From NCBI RefSeq assembly GCF_014217835.1, contig NZ_CP055263.1:4157501-4221500 (forward strand): a DNA stretch of 64,000 nt, in the 5' to 3' direction. The notes under the pieces were generated by a model. The model was not told the origin of the DNA. It did not search any database and worked only from the letters and a program-made list of their open reading frames with translations. Every line of letters begins with the position of its first letter. Within the stretch, counting starts at the first letter, position 1. This stretch comes from Metabacillus sp. KUDC1714 (GTDB lineage Bacteria; Bacillota; Bacilli; Bacillales; Bacillaceae). Shown in pieces: positions 1 through 7,926 of this stretch. A program made the position numbers and the translations under genes.

Positions 1-1
1 C

Positions 2-37
2 TTTACAGTTGTATACTTAATGGGAATGGTGGGATAA
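2..37 (+). CDS. ctaE: 3' end of cytochrome c oxidase subunit III (partial)
   Basis: Only the last eleven codons are in the window; they read FTVVYLMGMVG followed by TAA. A hydrophobic C-terminus immediately before ctaF is what is expected for subunit III of the caa3-type oxidase, which sits just upstream of ctaF in Bacillus. The call rests on this tail and on the following genes; the rest of the gene lies outside the window. Confidence 0.7.
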   Translation, partial: FTVVYLMGMVG

Positions 38-41
38 ATTG

Positions 42-374
42 ATGGCAAATAATCAAAATTCAGCAAACCCAAGAGTAGACTTAGCCTATCGTCGTAAGAA
101 AAATAAAGAGGAAATGAAGCATCAGGTAGTAACGTTTGCAATGATGATTTTCTTTACAATTGTTGCATTTATCGCTGTTGGTTATGAAGGAGTTGGTGAA
201 TGGTTTAAAGTTCCATTTATTATCCTTTTAGCAGTGATACAGGTTATTTTTCAGCTTTATTACTTCATGCATATGAGTCATAAAGGACATGAAACGGCAG
301 CGTTATTTTTATACTCAGGTATTGGTGTAGCTGCATTAACAGTATTAACATTTGTTACAATAATTTGGTGGTAA
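42..374 (+). CDS. ctaF: Cytochrome c oxidase subunit IVB (caa3-type)
   Basis: A 110-residue membrane protein, the small subunit IV of the caa3 terminal oxidase, which passes electrons from cytochrome c to oxygen and pumps protons. Three membrane segments are visible (about residues 30-50, 58-78 and 85-110), with the family-like QLYYFMHMSHKG between the second and third. A TTG lies one codon upstream at 39, but the GGTGGG ribosome site at 28-33 is better spaced for this ATG. It follows the ctaE stop by four bases, so it is translated from the same mRNA, and an intrinsic terminator closes the operon right after it. Confidence 0.92.
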   Translation: MANNQNSANPRVDLAYRRKKNKEEMKHQVVTFAMMIFFTIVAFIAVGYEGVGEWFKVPFIILLAVIQVIFQLYYFMHMSHKGHETAALFLYSGIGVAALTVLTFVTIIWW

Positions 375-383
375 TATTAATGA

Positions 384-422
384 AAAGGAGCAATTAGCTA
401 TATGCTGATTGCTCTTTTTTGA
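384..422 (+). terminator. Intrinsic terminator after ctaF
   Basis: GAGCAATTAGC pairs with GCTGATTGCTC across a short TATAT loop and is followed by six T residues. It ends the ctaC-F type operon before ctaG. Confidence 0.85.
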
Positions 423-482
423 ATTCTTGGCTCTAAGCTTTTGTTCAAGTATCAGAATTTATAGCTTATCTTATTAGTTTTG

Positions 483-618
483 GTGTCTAGCTCCAGCGCC
501 TAGACCCTCGGAGTAATAAGCCATTCAGGAATTGAAGATAAAGAACGTCTTAACGTCTTCTATTCCTGAGCAACTTATGCCTGTCGTCGCGTCTGATAAA
601 GACACTTGTGCTTTCTTA
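483..618. repeat. Dispersed palindromic repeat, family 1, copy A
   Basis: This fills most of the 325-base ctaF-ctaG gap. It carries the family signature CTAGCTCCAGCGCCTAG, then an inner inverted repeat built from TTCAGGAATTGAAGA and TCTTCTATTCCTGA, then CTTATGCCTGTCG, and ends in a degenerate cgcttgcgctttt-like tail. Related copies lie at about 21042, 46760, 47871, 51627 and 56056. It has no coding potential. Confidence 0.75.
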
Positions 619-699
619 TTTGTCATAGAACGTTCATTGATACGTGATAATTGGATGTGTATAATAGTCGTGAAGGACTAGCTAAAGGAGCTGATTTGT

Positions 700-1602
700 A
701 TGAGCTTTGAAATTTTTGGATTTCGTGCATTATGGAGTCCATATTATTTGGTTGTAATGATTTTAATAATGGTATTATACTTTATGATAATTGGACCATG
801 GCGTTCAAAATTTAAAGATCATACTCCAGTAACGACAAAACAACAAATTTTGTTTGTAACAGGTATTATTGCTTTATATGTAAGTAAAGGAAGTCCAGTT
901 GACTTGTTGGGCCATATTATGTTTAGTGCACACATGACTCAAATGGCTATTTTATATTTGGTTGTACCACCTTTACTTATCCTAGGTATCCCAGATTGGT
1001 TATGGAAGGCAATTATTTATCGACCTTTTATTAAGCCTTTAATCAAAGTATTTACTAAGCCAATTATTGCATTGATACTTTTTAATAGTATATTTTCGAT
1101 TTACCATATCCCAATGGTATTTGACTTTGTAAAAACTGATCCTTTATACCATGCAGCAATGACGACTTTTATCTTTATTACAGCGATGTTTATGTGGTTA
1201 CCTTTACTAAGCACACTCCCAGATTGGAAATCGCTTACAGGAATAAAAAAAGTAGGGTATATTTTTGCTAATGGAATTTTATTGACACCTGCATGTGCTT
1301 TGATTATTTTTGCAACTGATCCTATGTATGCAACATACTCTGAACCACAAGCATGGTTAAATGCACTACAATTATGTGTTCCAGCTGATATGCTTGCCGG
1401 TCTTAATTTAACAGGTCCTGAAATGTTTAATACATTACCAACAGTCGAGGATCAACAGCTTGGTGGAGTACTCATGAAGATTATTCAAGAAATCGTTTAC
1501 GGGTCAATCCTTGCTTATATCTTTTTCCAATGGGCTCGTAAGGAACGTCAAAAAGATGAGCTTGATTTGAAAAAAAACTTTTCGCCTGAACCAGTTAAAT
1601 AA
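700..1602 (+). CDS. ctaG: Cytochrome c oxidase assembly factor CtaG (caa3 type)
   Basis: A 300-residue polytopic membrane protein of the caa3_CtaG family, needed for assembly of an active caa3 oxidase. About seven hydrophobic segments are visible, with a family-typical FSAHMTQMAILYLVVPPLL stretch near residues 75-95 and a charged C-terminal tail (residues 280-300). The ATG is preceded by AAAGGAG at 684-690. It has its own terminator and is separated from ctaF by a terminator and a repeat, so it is probably transcribed on its own. Position directly after ctaF matches B. subtilis. Confidence 0.93.
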   Translation: MSFEIFGFRALWSPYYLVVMILIMVLYFMIIGPWRSKFKDHTPVTTKQQILFVTGIIALYVSKGSPVDLLGHIMFSAHMTQMAILYLVVPPLLILGIPDWLWKAIIYRPFIKPLIKVFTKPIIALILFNSIFSIYHIPMVFDFVKTDPLYHAAMTTFIFITAMFMWLPLLSTLPDWKSLTGIKKVGYIFANGILLTPACALIIFATDPMYATYSEPQAWLNALQLCVPADMLAGLNLTGPEMFNTLPTVEDQQLGGVLMKIIQEIVYGSILAYIFFQWARKERQKDELDLKKNFSPEPVK

Positions 1603-1608
1603 AATTTT

Positions 1609-1656
1609 GAGGGTGAGTCAAAACAATGGTCAGCCAGTTTTTATCACCCTCATTTT
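1609..1656 (+). terminator. Intrinsic terminator after ctaG
   Basis: GAGGGTGA (1609-1616) pairs with TCACCCTC (1644-1651), with a second AAAAC/GTTTT pairing inside the loop, followed by TTTT. Confidence 0.75.
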
Positions 1657-1706
1657 AATGAATAAAAACGCTACATAAACTTTTTTATTGAAGGAATGGA
1701 CTAAAA

Positions 1707-2174
1707 ATGAATACAACATTACCTATATTACCAACCATTAGTACAACGTTTATTGTGTTAAGTGCAATAACTGTAGCAATTGGTTGGTACTTAATTAAGC
1801 AACGGAAAATTGAAGCACATATGAAGGCCATGACAGTTGCGGCAATTTTTGCTTTAATCTTTTTCATAATCTATGCTTCTAGAACGATTTTTATTGGAAA
1901 CACTGCTTTCGGAGGCCCTGCTGATATTGAAATATATTATACAGTTTTTCTAATTTTTCATATAACCTTAGCAACTGTGGGTGCGGTATTTGGTATCATT
2001 TCGTTGGTAACTGGGTATAAGAAAAACTTGAAGGCACATCGTAAGTTAGGTCCGATTACAAGTGTTGTTTGGTTTTTTACTGGTATTACAGGTGTTGCTG
2101 TTTATTTATTACTGTATGTTTTTTATAGTGGTGGGGAAACAACATCAGTCATTAAAGCAATCTTAGGGTTTTAA
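1707..2174 (+). CDS. DUF420 family membrane protein (YozB-like)
   Basis: A 155-residue protein with about five membrane segments. Histidines at the ends of membrane segments, as in LIKQRKIEAHMKAM, LIFHITLATVGAV and KAHRKLG, are typical of DUF420, a family often found beside cytochrome oxidase genes and suspected to take part in oxidase or heme-related assembly. That role is inference from context; no activity can be read from the sequence. The ATG follows GAAGGA at 1690-1695. It has its own terminator, so it is likely monocistronic. Confidence 0.8.
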   Translation: MNTTLPILPTISTTFIVLSAITVAIGWYLIKQRKIEAHMKAMTVAAIFALIFFIIYASRTIFIGNTAFGGPADIEIYYTVFLIFHITLATVGAVFGIISLVTGYKKNLKAHRKLGPITSVVWFFTGITGVAVYLLLYVFYSGGETTSVIKAILGF

Positions 2175-2184
2175 ACATATTTTC

Positions 2185-2226
2185 AAGGTGGTTTAGAATA
2201 AACTGTTCTAAACCACCTTTTTTTTT
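2185..2226 (+). terminator. Strong intrinsic terminator after the DUF420 gene
   Basis: AAGGTGGTTTAGAATA pairs almost perfectly with TTCTAAACCACCTTT, followed by a run of T. One of the longest stems in the window. Confidence 0.92.
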
Positions 2227-2324
2227 GTATAGGATCTAAATTAAGTAAACAAAAGTTTGTGTATAGGTTCAATCGTATCTCTTATTGATGATGACCAAAA
2301 ATCAAAAAGAGGGGAGAGAATGTT

Positions 2325-2840
2325 TTGATTGAAATTTTAACGAATCGGCTAATGATCATACCTTGTTCACTTGATATTGCCAAATCATTAGTGTTTCATC
2401 GAAAGGAGCTAGATAAACGTTCTCCAATTGAATTCCCATTTGGTTGGCCTTCTTCTTTTGTAAAGGGCTTTCTTCCTTACTATATAGAATGCTTAGAAAC
2501 AAAGGAAAAGGCAAATGATTGTGGACTTTGGTTAATTATTTTGTACGAAGAGAAGAAAATAATTGGTGATATTTTATTGCTAGGTAAGCCTTCTAAGGAA
2601 GGAGAGGTAGAATTGTGTTATCATGTGGAGGATAAGTCTGTAGATGAAACCATTGCCTATGAAGCTGTAGATGCTTTCATTGATTGGTTAACGTATCAAA
2701 AATCAGTTAAAAAGGTTGTAATGGAGTGTGATGTACAACAAGATCTCTCAATTAGACTTTTTGATAAATTAGGAATGGTCTGCACGAAAAAAGATGGTCG
2801 TTTTTTAAAATGGGAAATTCAAAAAAAGGATTTGGAATAA
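2325..2840 (+). CDS. GNAT-family N-acetyltransferase (RimJ/RimL type)
   Basis: A 171-residue protein that opens IEILTNRLMIIP, the usual start of RimJ/RimL-like acetyltransferases, which move an acetyl group from acetyl-CoA to an amine. The middle part (GDILLLGKPSKEGEVELCYHV, residues about 80-100) fits the GNAT central strands, and a C-terminal helix-strand pair follows (VQQDLSIRLFDKLGM). The start is TTG, fixed by GAGGGGAG at 2309-2316; an ATG four bases earlier is out of frame and stops at once. Substrate unknown. Not part of the conserved cta-ylb order. Confidence 0.8.
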   Translation: MIEILTNRLMIIPCSLDIAKSLVFHRKELDKRSPIEFPFGWPSSFVKGFLPYYIECLETKEKANDCGLWLIILYEEKKIIGDILLLGKPSKEGEVELCYHVEDKSVDETIAYEAVDAFIDWLTYQKSVKKVVMECDVQQDLSIRLFDKLGMVCTKKDGRFLKWEIQKKDLE

Positions 2841-2929
2841 ACAACTGTTATTCAATGAAAATGTATGAGCAGAGACACAGGTGGATTGTGGGCATATTCC
2901 CCCTCTCCACCAATTAGGAGTGAAGTTCA

Positions 2930-4105
2930 TTGATACGAGTTATTACTAATGAAGACTACGAAAACGTTTTAAAACTATCTGAATTTGCGTTTCAATATAC
3001 TATATCTGAGCAAGAACTAGAGAGTACAATAAAAAAACTGGATAAGCAGTACATAATAGGTGACTTTGAAAAAGATGACCTAAAAGCAAAACTTCATATT
3101 TATTCTCTAGAAGTTAATATTAAAAATAGAGTATTTAAAATGGGAGGAGTTGCTTCGGTTGCGACATGGCCTGAAGTAAGAAGAACTCGAAAGGTTACAC
3201 AGTTAATAGAAGAGGGACTCCACTGGATGAATATGAAGGAATTTGATATCTCGTATTTGCATCCGTTTTATGTTCCTTTTTATAGAAAATTTGGTTGGGA
3301 ACTAATTTGTACTGATAAAACATATACGATCCAAAAAGAAGATTTGATGTTTTTACATAGTCAAAGTGGGAATATTGTTAGAAAGTCAAAAGAAGAGGCT
3401 CTTCCTTCTTTAATGAGCCTGTATCGTTCGTTTACAGAAAACAATAATAGCATGTTAATAAGAGATAAAAGCTGGTGGACAGATGTCGTTTTAAACAAGG
3501 GAGAACATGTTGTTTTTCATGTTAATGAAGAAAATGAAGCAGATGGTTACATGATTTATTCATTAGAGAATCGTGAATTAATTGTTCATGAAGTGATTGT
3601 TTTAAATGAATCTATGAAAAAGGATTTCTGGAATTTTATATGTCAGCATGATTCAATGGTATCAACAGTTAAATGGAAATCATATGAGGGAGACCCTTTG
3701 ACTTTGATTCTACCAAATCCAAGAGTTCAAACCGATATTCATCCATATTTTATGGGGAGAATTGTTAACGTACAAAGGTTTTTAGAGAAGTATCCGTTTT
3801 TTATTCAAGGGGAAAAGCCACTAATTCTTCATGTGTCAGATCCAGTCTGTAACTGGAACAATGGATCTTTCTTTCTCGAAGGTGAGGCAATTAAGATTTT
3901 TCAAAAAGAGAAAGGTATATGCAATAATTCACCAAGGAAAGGTTTAAGAATGGATATTGGAATTTTGACAGCAGTGTTACTTGGTCATCAAGACCCGATT
4001 CAGCTTTATAAGCTAGGAACGATACAAGGAGAAGAACAACAACTAAAATTATTAATAGACATCATACCTCCTTTAGGATCATCTTTACTGTTTGATTTTT
4101 TCTAA
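2930..4105 (+). CDS. Eis-like GNAT N-acetyltransferase
   Basis: A 391-residue protein with the layout of the Eis family: an N-terminal GNAT domain (residues about 1-145, with MGGVASVATWPEVRRT as the acetyl-CoA binding region and YRKFGWEL near the end), a second GNAT-like part, and a C-terminal SCP2-like domain (about residues 280-391) ending in a phenylalanine, as expected where the terminal carboxylate acts in catalysis. Eis enzymes acetylate amines including aminoglycosides and polyamines; the substrate here is unknown. TTG start with AGGAG at 2916-2920. A long AT-rich tail follows before the terminator. Confidence 0.82.
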   Translation: MIRVITNEDYENVLKLSEFAFQYTISEQELESTIKKLDKQYIIGDFEKDDLKAKLHIYSLEVNIKNRVFKMGGVASVATWPEVRRTRKVTQLIEEGLHWMNMKEFDISYLHPFYVPFYRKFGWELICTDKTYTIQKEDLMFLHSQSGNIVRKSKEEALPSLMSLYRSFTENNNSMLIRDKSWWTDVVLNKGEHVVFHVNEENEADGYMIYSLENRELIVHEVIVLNESMKKDFWNFICQHDSMVSTVKWKSYEGDPLTLILPNPRVQTDIHPYFMGRIVNVQRFLEKYPFFIQGEKPLILHVSDPVCNWNNGSFFLEGEAIKIFQKEKGICNNSPRKGLRMDIGILTAVLLGHQDPIQLYKLGTIQGEEQQLKLLIDIIPPLGSSLLFDFF

Positions 4106-4229
4106 TCCAAAATATCGATTAAAATTAACCAATAATGGTAAAAAGCAAAGCCTCATTTATAGAGTTTTTTGCTTTTATAGCAGCACAAGCTGAAAGATAG
4201 AATGGTGTAATGAACCGAAAATATGGAAA

Positions 4230-4264
4230 CAAAAAGCAAAGGAATTAAGTCCTTTGCTTTGTTA
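4230..4264. terminator. Bidirectional terminator between the Eis-like gene and the YugN-like gene
   Basis: AAAGCAAAGGA pairs with TCCTTTGCTTT. A T-rich tail follows on both strands, so it can end the plus-strand acetyltransferase mRNA and the converging minus-strand mRNA; the stem lies two bases from the minus-strand stop codon. Confidence 0.8.
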
Positions 4265-4618
4265 TTGTACCTTTTGAATTTCCTCGGATACTTGTTTTAA
4301 TAGACTTTTACTAGTGTTTAAAACACCAGCTGGAAAGTCTTCGCCTTCACCATATTCAACACCGTGTGGGTAATAATGTTTACCTAAAAGTGGGGTGATT
4401 AATTTAACCACTGCATGCCGACCACCAATATCACCTTCTACAGAGTAGCCTTGAACACGAAGATAGTAAACCTCGCCTTTAGCTTCGATTTTGCGGTCGT
4501 AAGTAACTCGTTCATAATCCCATTGACCTGCCAATACAAGCCCATTCTCATCCATTATTTCATTTAAACGAGATAAATCAATTGTTACTCCTTCTAAACC
4601 TGTGCCTTCTATTCTCAT
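4262..4618 (-). CDS. YugN-like family protein
   Basis: A 118-residue soluble protein recognised as YugN-like (MRIEGTGLEGVTIDLSRL start, then GQWDYERVTYDRKIE and GKHYYPHGVEYGE). The family has no established function. It lies where B. subtilis has ylbA, and could be that orthologue, but I do not assert the symbol. The ATG is preceded on the minus strand by AGGAGGGA-type sequence. It is convergent with the Eis-like gene and shares its terminator. Confidence 0.75.
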   Translation of the reverse strand: MRIEGTGLEGVTIDLSRLNEIMDENGLVLAGQWDYERVTYDRKIEAKGEVYYLRVQGYSVEGDIGGRHAVVKLITPLLGKHYYPHGVEYGEGEDFPAGVLNTSKSLLKQVSEEIQKVQ

Positions 4619-4914
4619 ATGTATGTCCCTCCTAAAGCCTTTTCACCATTTATATTATAGCTTAATTCTCTTAAAAAGATAATATCTCCATTTTTAATAA
4701 TAGTATGAATGCCCTTAACTTGCAACGCTTAGTTGTAGATTAAGACAGACAAAATAAAAAAGAGTATTACAATGGATATTTCATTCTTAATAGCCAGCAA
4801 GATATCCCTACCTCAAATAAATATGCAGTCTTCTTTATTATATTAAGTTAGCAAAGTTATTTTAGAGTTAAAATTCTTTTTCTGGTAAAACTATCTGTGA
4901 AAGGAGGAGGTTAT

Positions 4915-5538
4915 ATGAAAAAGTACATACAGCGTTTTGTGCTTTTATTTTTATTAATTGGGCTATTCACGTTTCCTCAACATGCATTTGGACAAACTAC
5001 TACTCATACAGTAAAAAGTGGTGATACGTTATGGATTATTGCACAACGTTACCAAGTTGGATTATCTGAGATAATCGGTGCGAACCAACAGTTTAAAAAT
5101 CCCAATTTAATTTATCCAGGTCAGAAGGTTTACATCCCACAAATAAGTGGAACAAAATCAATAGAAGAACAAGTTATCTCGCTAACAAATGTTGAAAGAC
5201 AAAAAGCTGGATTGCCAGCGTTAAAAAACAATTGGGAATTATCAAGAGTTGCTCGCTTTAAATCAGCGGATATGAGAGACCGAAATTACTTTAGTCATGA
5301 TTCACCTACATATGGATCTCCTTTTACCATGATGAAAAACTTCGGAATTTCTTACAGAACAGCAGCTGAAAATATCGCTGCGGGGCAACGTACTCCTGAT
5401 GAAGTAGTTAGAGCTTGGATGGATAGTCCTGGTCATCGGGCAAATATTTTAAAACGTGACGTAACTGAAATAGGTGTTGGGTATGTACAAGGTGGGTCAT
5501 ATGGACATTATTGGACTCAGATGTTTATAGGAAGGTAA
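4915..5538 (+). CDS. Secreted LysM and CAP/SCP domain protein
   Basis: A 207-residue exported protein. A signal peptide (KK start, hydrophobic core, cleavage near HAFGQ) is followed by one LysM module (residues about 32-78: HTVKSGDTLW to YPGQKVYIP) that should bind peptidoglycan, and a CAP domain (about 90-207) with HDSPTYGSPF, AENIAAGQ and the SPGHRANIL motif. It resembles YkwD/SafA-associated proteins of bacilli. Such proteins are secreted or placed in the spore coat or wall; the exact role is unknown. The GTG at 4897 lies inside the AAGGAGGAGG ribosome site, so ATG 4915 is chosen. It is followed by ylbB after 18 bases and is probably co-transcribed with it. Confidence 0.85.
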   Translation: MKKYIQRFVLLFLLIGLFTFPQHAFGQTTTHTVKSGDTLWIIAQRYQVGLSEIIGANQQFKNPNLIYPGQKVYIPQISGTKSIEEQVISLTNVERQKAGLPALKNNWELSRVARFKSADMRDRNYFSHDSPTYGSPFTMMKNFGISYRTAAENIAAGQRTPDEVVRAWMDSPGHRANILKRDVTEIGVGYVQGGSYGHYWTQMFIGR

Positions 5539-5556
5539 TAGTAAGGAGGAAAATCG

Positions 5557-5982
5557 ATGCAAACCGTGAAAGATATTATGACGTCAAATATTGAGTATTG
5601 TACACCATTAGATAATGTATATGAAGTAGCTGTGAAAATGAAGGATTTAAATGTAGGAGCAATTCCGATTGTAGAAGATCAAAAGTTAATCGGCATGATT
5701 ACAGATCGAGATTTAGTTGTTAGAGGCATTGCAGAGAAACATCCAGGATCTAATCAAGTGACAAATGTTATGAGTGATCATATTTACTCGATTGAATCAA
5801 ATGCATCTTTAGATGAGGCTGCACATATGATGGCCAAGCATCAAGTTAGACGATTGCCTGTCGTGGATAATGGAAAGCTGGTTGGAATCGTTTCATTAGG
5901 TGACCTTTCAAAAAACTATACAACAGGTGAAGAAGCTGGCGATGCCTTATCAGATATATCAGAATCATATGAAAGTAATTGA
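5557..5982 (+). CDS. ylbB: Paired CBS-domain protein YlbB
   Basis: A 141-residue protein made of two CBS modules (residues about 7-60 and 72-125; GAIPIVED, GMITDRDLVVRG, RRLPVVDNGKLVGIV). Such pairs bind adenosine nucleotides or related ligands and act as sensors. Alone, without an enzyme domain, its partner is unknown. AAGGAGG at 5543-5549 sets the start. The place before ylbC matches B. subtilis. A terminator follows. Confidence 0.85.
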   Translation: MQTVKDIMTSNIEYCTPLDNVYEVAVKMKDLNVGAIPIVEDQKLIGMITDRDLVVRGIAEKHPGSNQVTNVMSDHIYSIESNASLDEAAHMMAKHQVRRLPVVDNGKLVGIVSLGDLSKNYTTGEEAGDALSDISESYESN

Positions 5983-5987
5983 AGTTG

Positions 5988-6020
5988 AAATAGGCACCTT
6001 CTTTTGGGTGTCTATTTTTT
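5988..6020 (+). terminator. Intrinsic terminator after ylbB
   Basis: AAATAGGCACC pairs with GGTGTCTATTT and runs into a T tract. Confidence 0.85.
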
Positions 6021-6044
6021 TAGTTGGTTTTTTTCTATGAGATT

Positions 6045-6215
6045 TGCTTTTAAAACAAAAACTAATTCAGGTTGATTGGAACTGATTGTGAGACTCCTGC
6101 AGACTTTTACGCTAAGGAGGCTCACCGCCTTCCCCGCGGAAAACGAGCTTCTCTCGCTGCAATAACCACACCGTATTACTTGGTAAATACCCACAAAGTT
6201 TGCGAAAACAGCTTT
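6045..6215. repeat. Dispersed repeat, family 2, copy A (degenerate)
   Basis: It fills half of the 450-base ylbB-ylbC gap. Landmarks are GGTTGATTGGAAC, GTGAGACTCCTGC, AGGAGGCTCACCGCC, CCGCGGAAAACGAGC and ACAAAGTTTGCGAA. The same landmarks occur in reverse order and on the other strand at 9410-9620. GC content is far above the surroundings. The type, a GC-rich palindromic element widespread in bacilli, is recognised; no protein is encoded. The rest of the gap (to 6410) shows nothing I recognise. Confidence 0.75.
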
Positions 6216-6431
6216 TTCGTTAGAAATTAATTTCGTTTTTAGAAAAGTTTTGTTAATTTGGAACTATTTTGTTCAATATGTTAGGAAATTACGGAATCAT
6301 ATAATATACTTTGTTTAACAGACTTTTTATCGGGAATATTAGTAATACTACTTTACATGTCAAATAAAAAGTATATCAATAAGAAGTTTTCATATAATGA
6401 TAGAAAGAAGAGTAGTTAGGAGGGGCTTAAA

Positions 6432-7508
6432 CTGCGGATTATCATTCGAACGGTTGTCATATTTTTTATTATATTTATAAGTTATACGTTATTTATCTAT
6501 TTCGGACAATACACTCCCAGCGAACAGCACGAGGAAGAAAATGTCCAAATTTCAAATGAAGAATTATCAAAGGAAAAAGAAGCTGTCACAAAAGATGGAA
6601 CAGCTAACCTTCCAGCTGACGGGATATTGTCCTTAATGAATAAATCATCTGAGGAAATAACAGCTTTATTTGGTGAGCCAGATCGAATCGATCCTTCAGC
6701 ATATGATTATGATTGGTGGATTTATGAACAAGCAAATGACAAGTATATGCAAATAGGAATCTTAGATCAAAAGGTTGTTACTGTGTATGGAATCGGTAGT
6801 GAGGTAAATGCCAAGCCTTTTAAAATTGGACAACCTGTTCAAGAGGTATTTAAAATCGCGCCAGTTTCGCCAAGTTTGTCACTAGAATATGTAGGAAACT
6901 CTTATCGTTTTGAGTTTTCAGAAGAAGATATGAATACGAGACCTACAGTTAAACTCGGAGATGTCTTTGTGCAATTATATATTGATAAGTTTGATGGGAT
7001 ATTATCAAGTATACGGGTTTTGGATCCAGAAACGTTTATTAAACAGCGCTCATATGAAGTAACATATCGTGGTGAATTAATTGAAGCTAAAGAAAACAGT
7101 GAAGAAAAATGGGAGAGAATTGAGAGTGGCTCAGAGCAACAAATATTATCGATTACAAATGTGATTCGTACAAGACATGGGATTCCATTGGTTAATTGGG
7201 ACGATGTAACATCACAAGTTGCTTTTTTACACAGTGAGGATATGAAGTTAAATAATTATTTTTCCCATGAATCTCCAACTGAAGGAACCTTGGTTGATCG
7301 CCTTGCTGAATTTAATGTGAAATATGAAATGGCAGGAGAAAATATTGCTGCACAATATGTGGACGGGATTGCAGCTTCAGAAGGCTGGTTGAATAGTAAA
7401 GGTCACCGTGAAGCATTGCTAAATGAGGAATTTACGCACTTAGGTGTTGGTGTTGACGGGCTATATTATACGCAAAACTTTATAAAAAAATGGGAACAAG
7501 TGGAGTGA
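6432..7508 (+). CDS. ylbC: YlbC: membrane-anchored CAP-domain protein, CTG start
   Basis: A 358-residue protein with an N-terminal membrane anchor (IIIRTVVIFFIIFIS, residues about 3-25), an acidic linker, a CAP-associated N-terminal domain (about 75-205, starting NKSSEEITALFGEPDRID), and a C-terminal CAP domain (about 230-358: HSEDMKLNNYFSHES, AGENIAAQ, SKGHREALL). The first ATG, at 6636, lies past the anchor. An in-frame stop sits at 6417, directly followed by AGGAGG (6418-6423), and CTG 6432 is eight bases downstream, so CTG is the best start. This gives a length close to B. subtilis YlbC. Function unknown; likely outside the cell at the membrane surface. Confidence 0.85.
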   Translation: MRIIIRTVVIFFIIFISYTLFIYFGQYTPSEQHEEENVQISNEELSKEKEAVTKDGTANLPADGILSLMNKSSEEITALFGEPDRIDPSAYDYDWWIYEQANDKYMQIGILDQKVVTVYGIGSEVNAKPFKIGQPVQEVFKIAPVSPSLSLEYVGNSYRFEFSEEDMNTRPTVKLGDVFVQLYIDKFDGILSSIRVLDPETFIKQRSYEVTYRGELIEAKENSEEKWERIESGSEQQILSITNVIRTRHGIPLVNWDDVTSQVAFLHSEDMKLNNYFSHESPTEGTLVDRLAEFNVKYEMAGENIAAQYVDGIAASEGWLNSKGHREALLNEEFTHLGVGVDGLYYTQNFIKKWEQVE

Positions 7509-7510
7509 AG

Positions 7511-7546
7511 AAAAGGGTGGTTACAACAATGTAGCCATCCTTTTTG
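7511..7546 (+). terminator. Intrinsic terminator after ylbC
   Basis: AAAAGGGTGGTTACA pairs with TGTAGCCATCCTTTTT across four bases and ends in T. Confidence 0.85.
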
Positions 7547-7926
7547 TGTTTAGGAAACCAATTACCCCAATACTTAACGAGCAGTAAATCGAAGCACGAT
7601 TAAGTTTTTAAGGAGAAAGTTGGGGTGAGGGGGAAACTACTCTTAAAAATCTACGTCGATGGACAGGTTATCAAAGTCAGTCGAAGTTCACAGAATCTGG
7701 CGTTTTAAGAGTGAAAAGTTACGCAGCCATTCAATGGAGAATCCCACTGAATCAAGTCTCACTTTAGCTTAAGATAGGCACGTCGTTTTTGCATATGCTA
7801 ATCAAAGAAAGCAGACAAATACCCTTTTTCTTTTATCGTTCAGATAGAATTTACCGAATTTCGTCTTTTTTTTACAAACATTACTCTGTTTCTTTATAAA
7901 AAATTTTCTTGTTTTAATATCCCCAA
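7547..7926. other. 380-base intergenic stretch with unexplained inverted repeats
   Basis: No credible open reading frame. ACTCTTAAAA at 7639-7648 is a perfect inverted match of TTTTAAGAGT at 7703-7712, and ACCCCAA near 7564 can pair with TTGGGGT near 7619. No known riboswitch or repeat is recognised. It lies between two genes that converge on it, so it may simply be untranslated tail. Confidence 0.4.
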
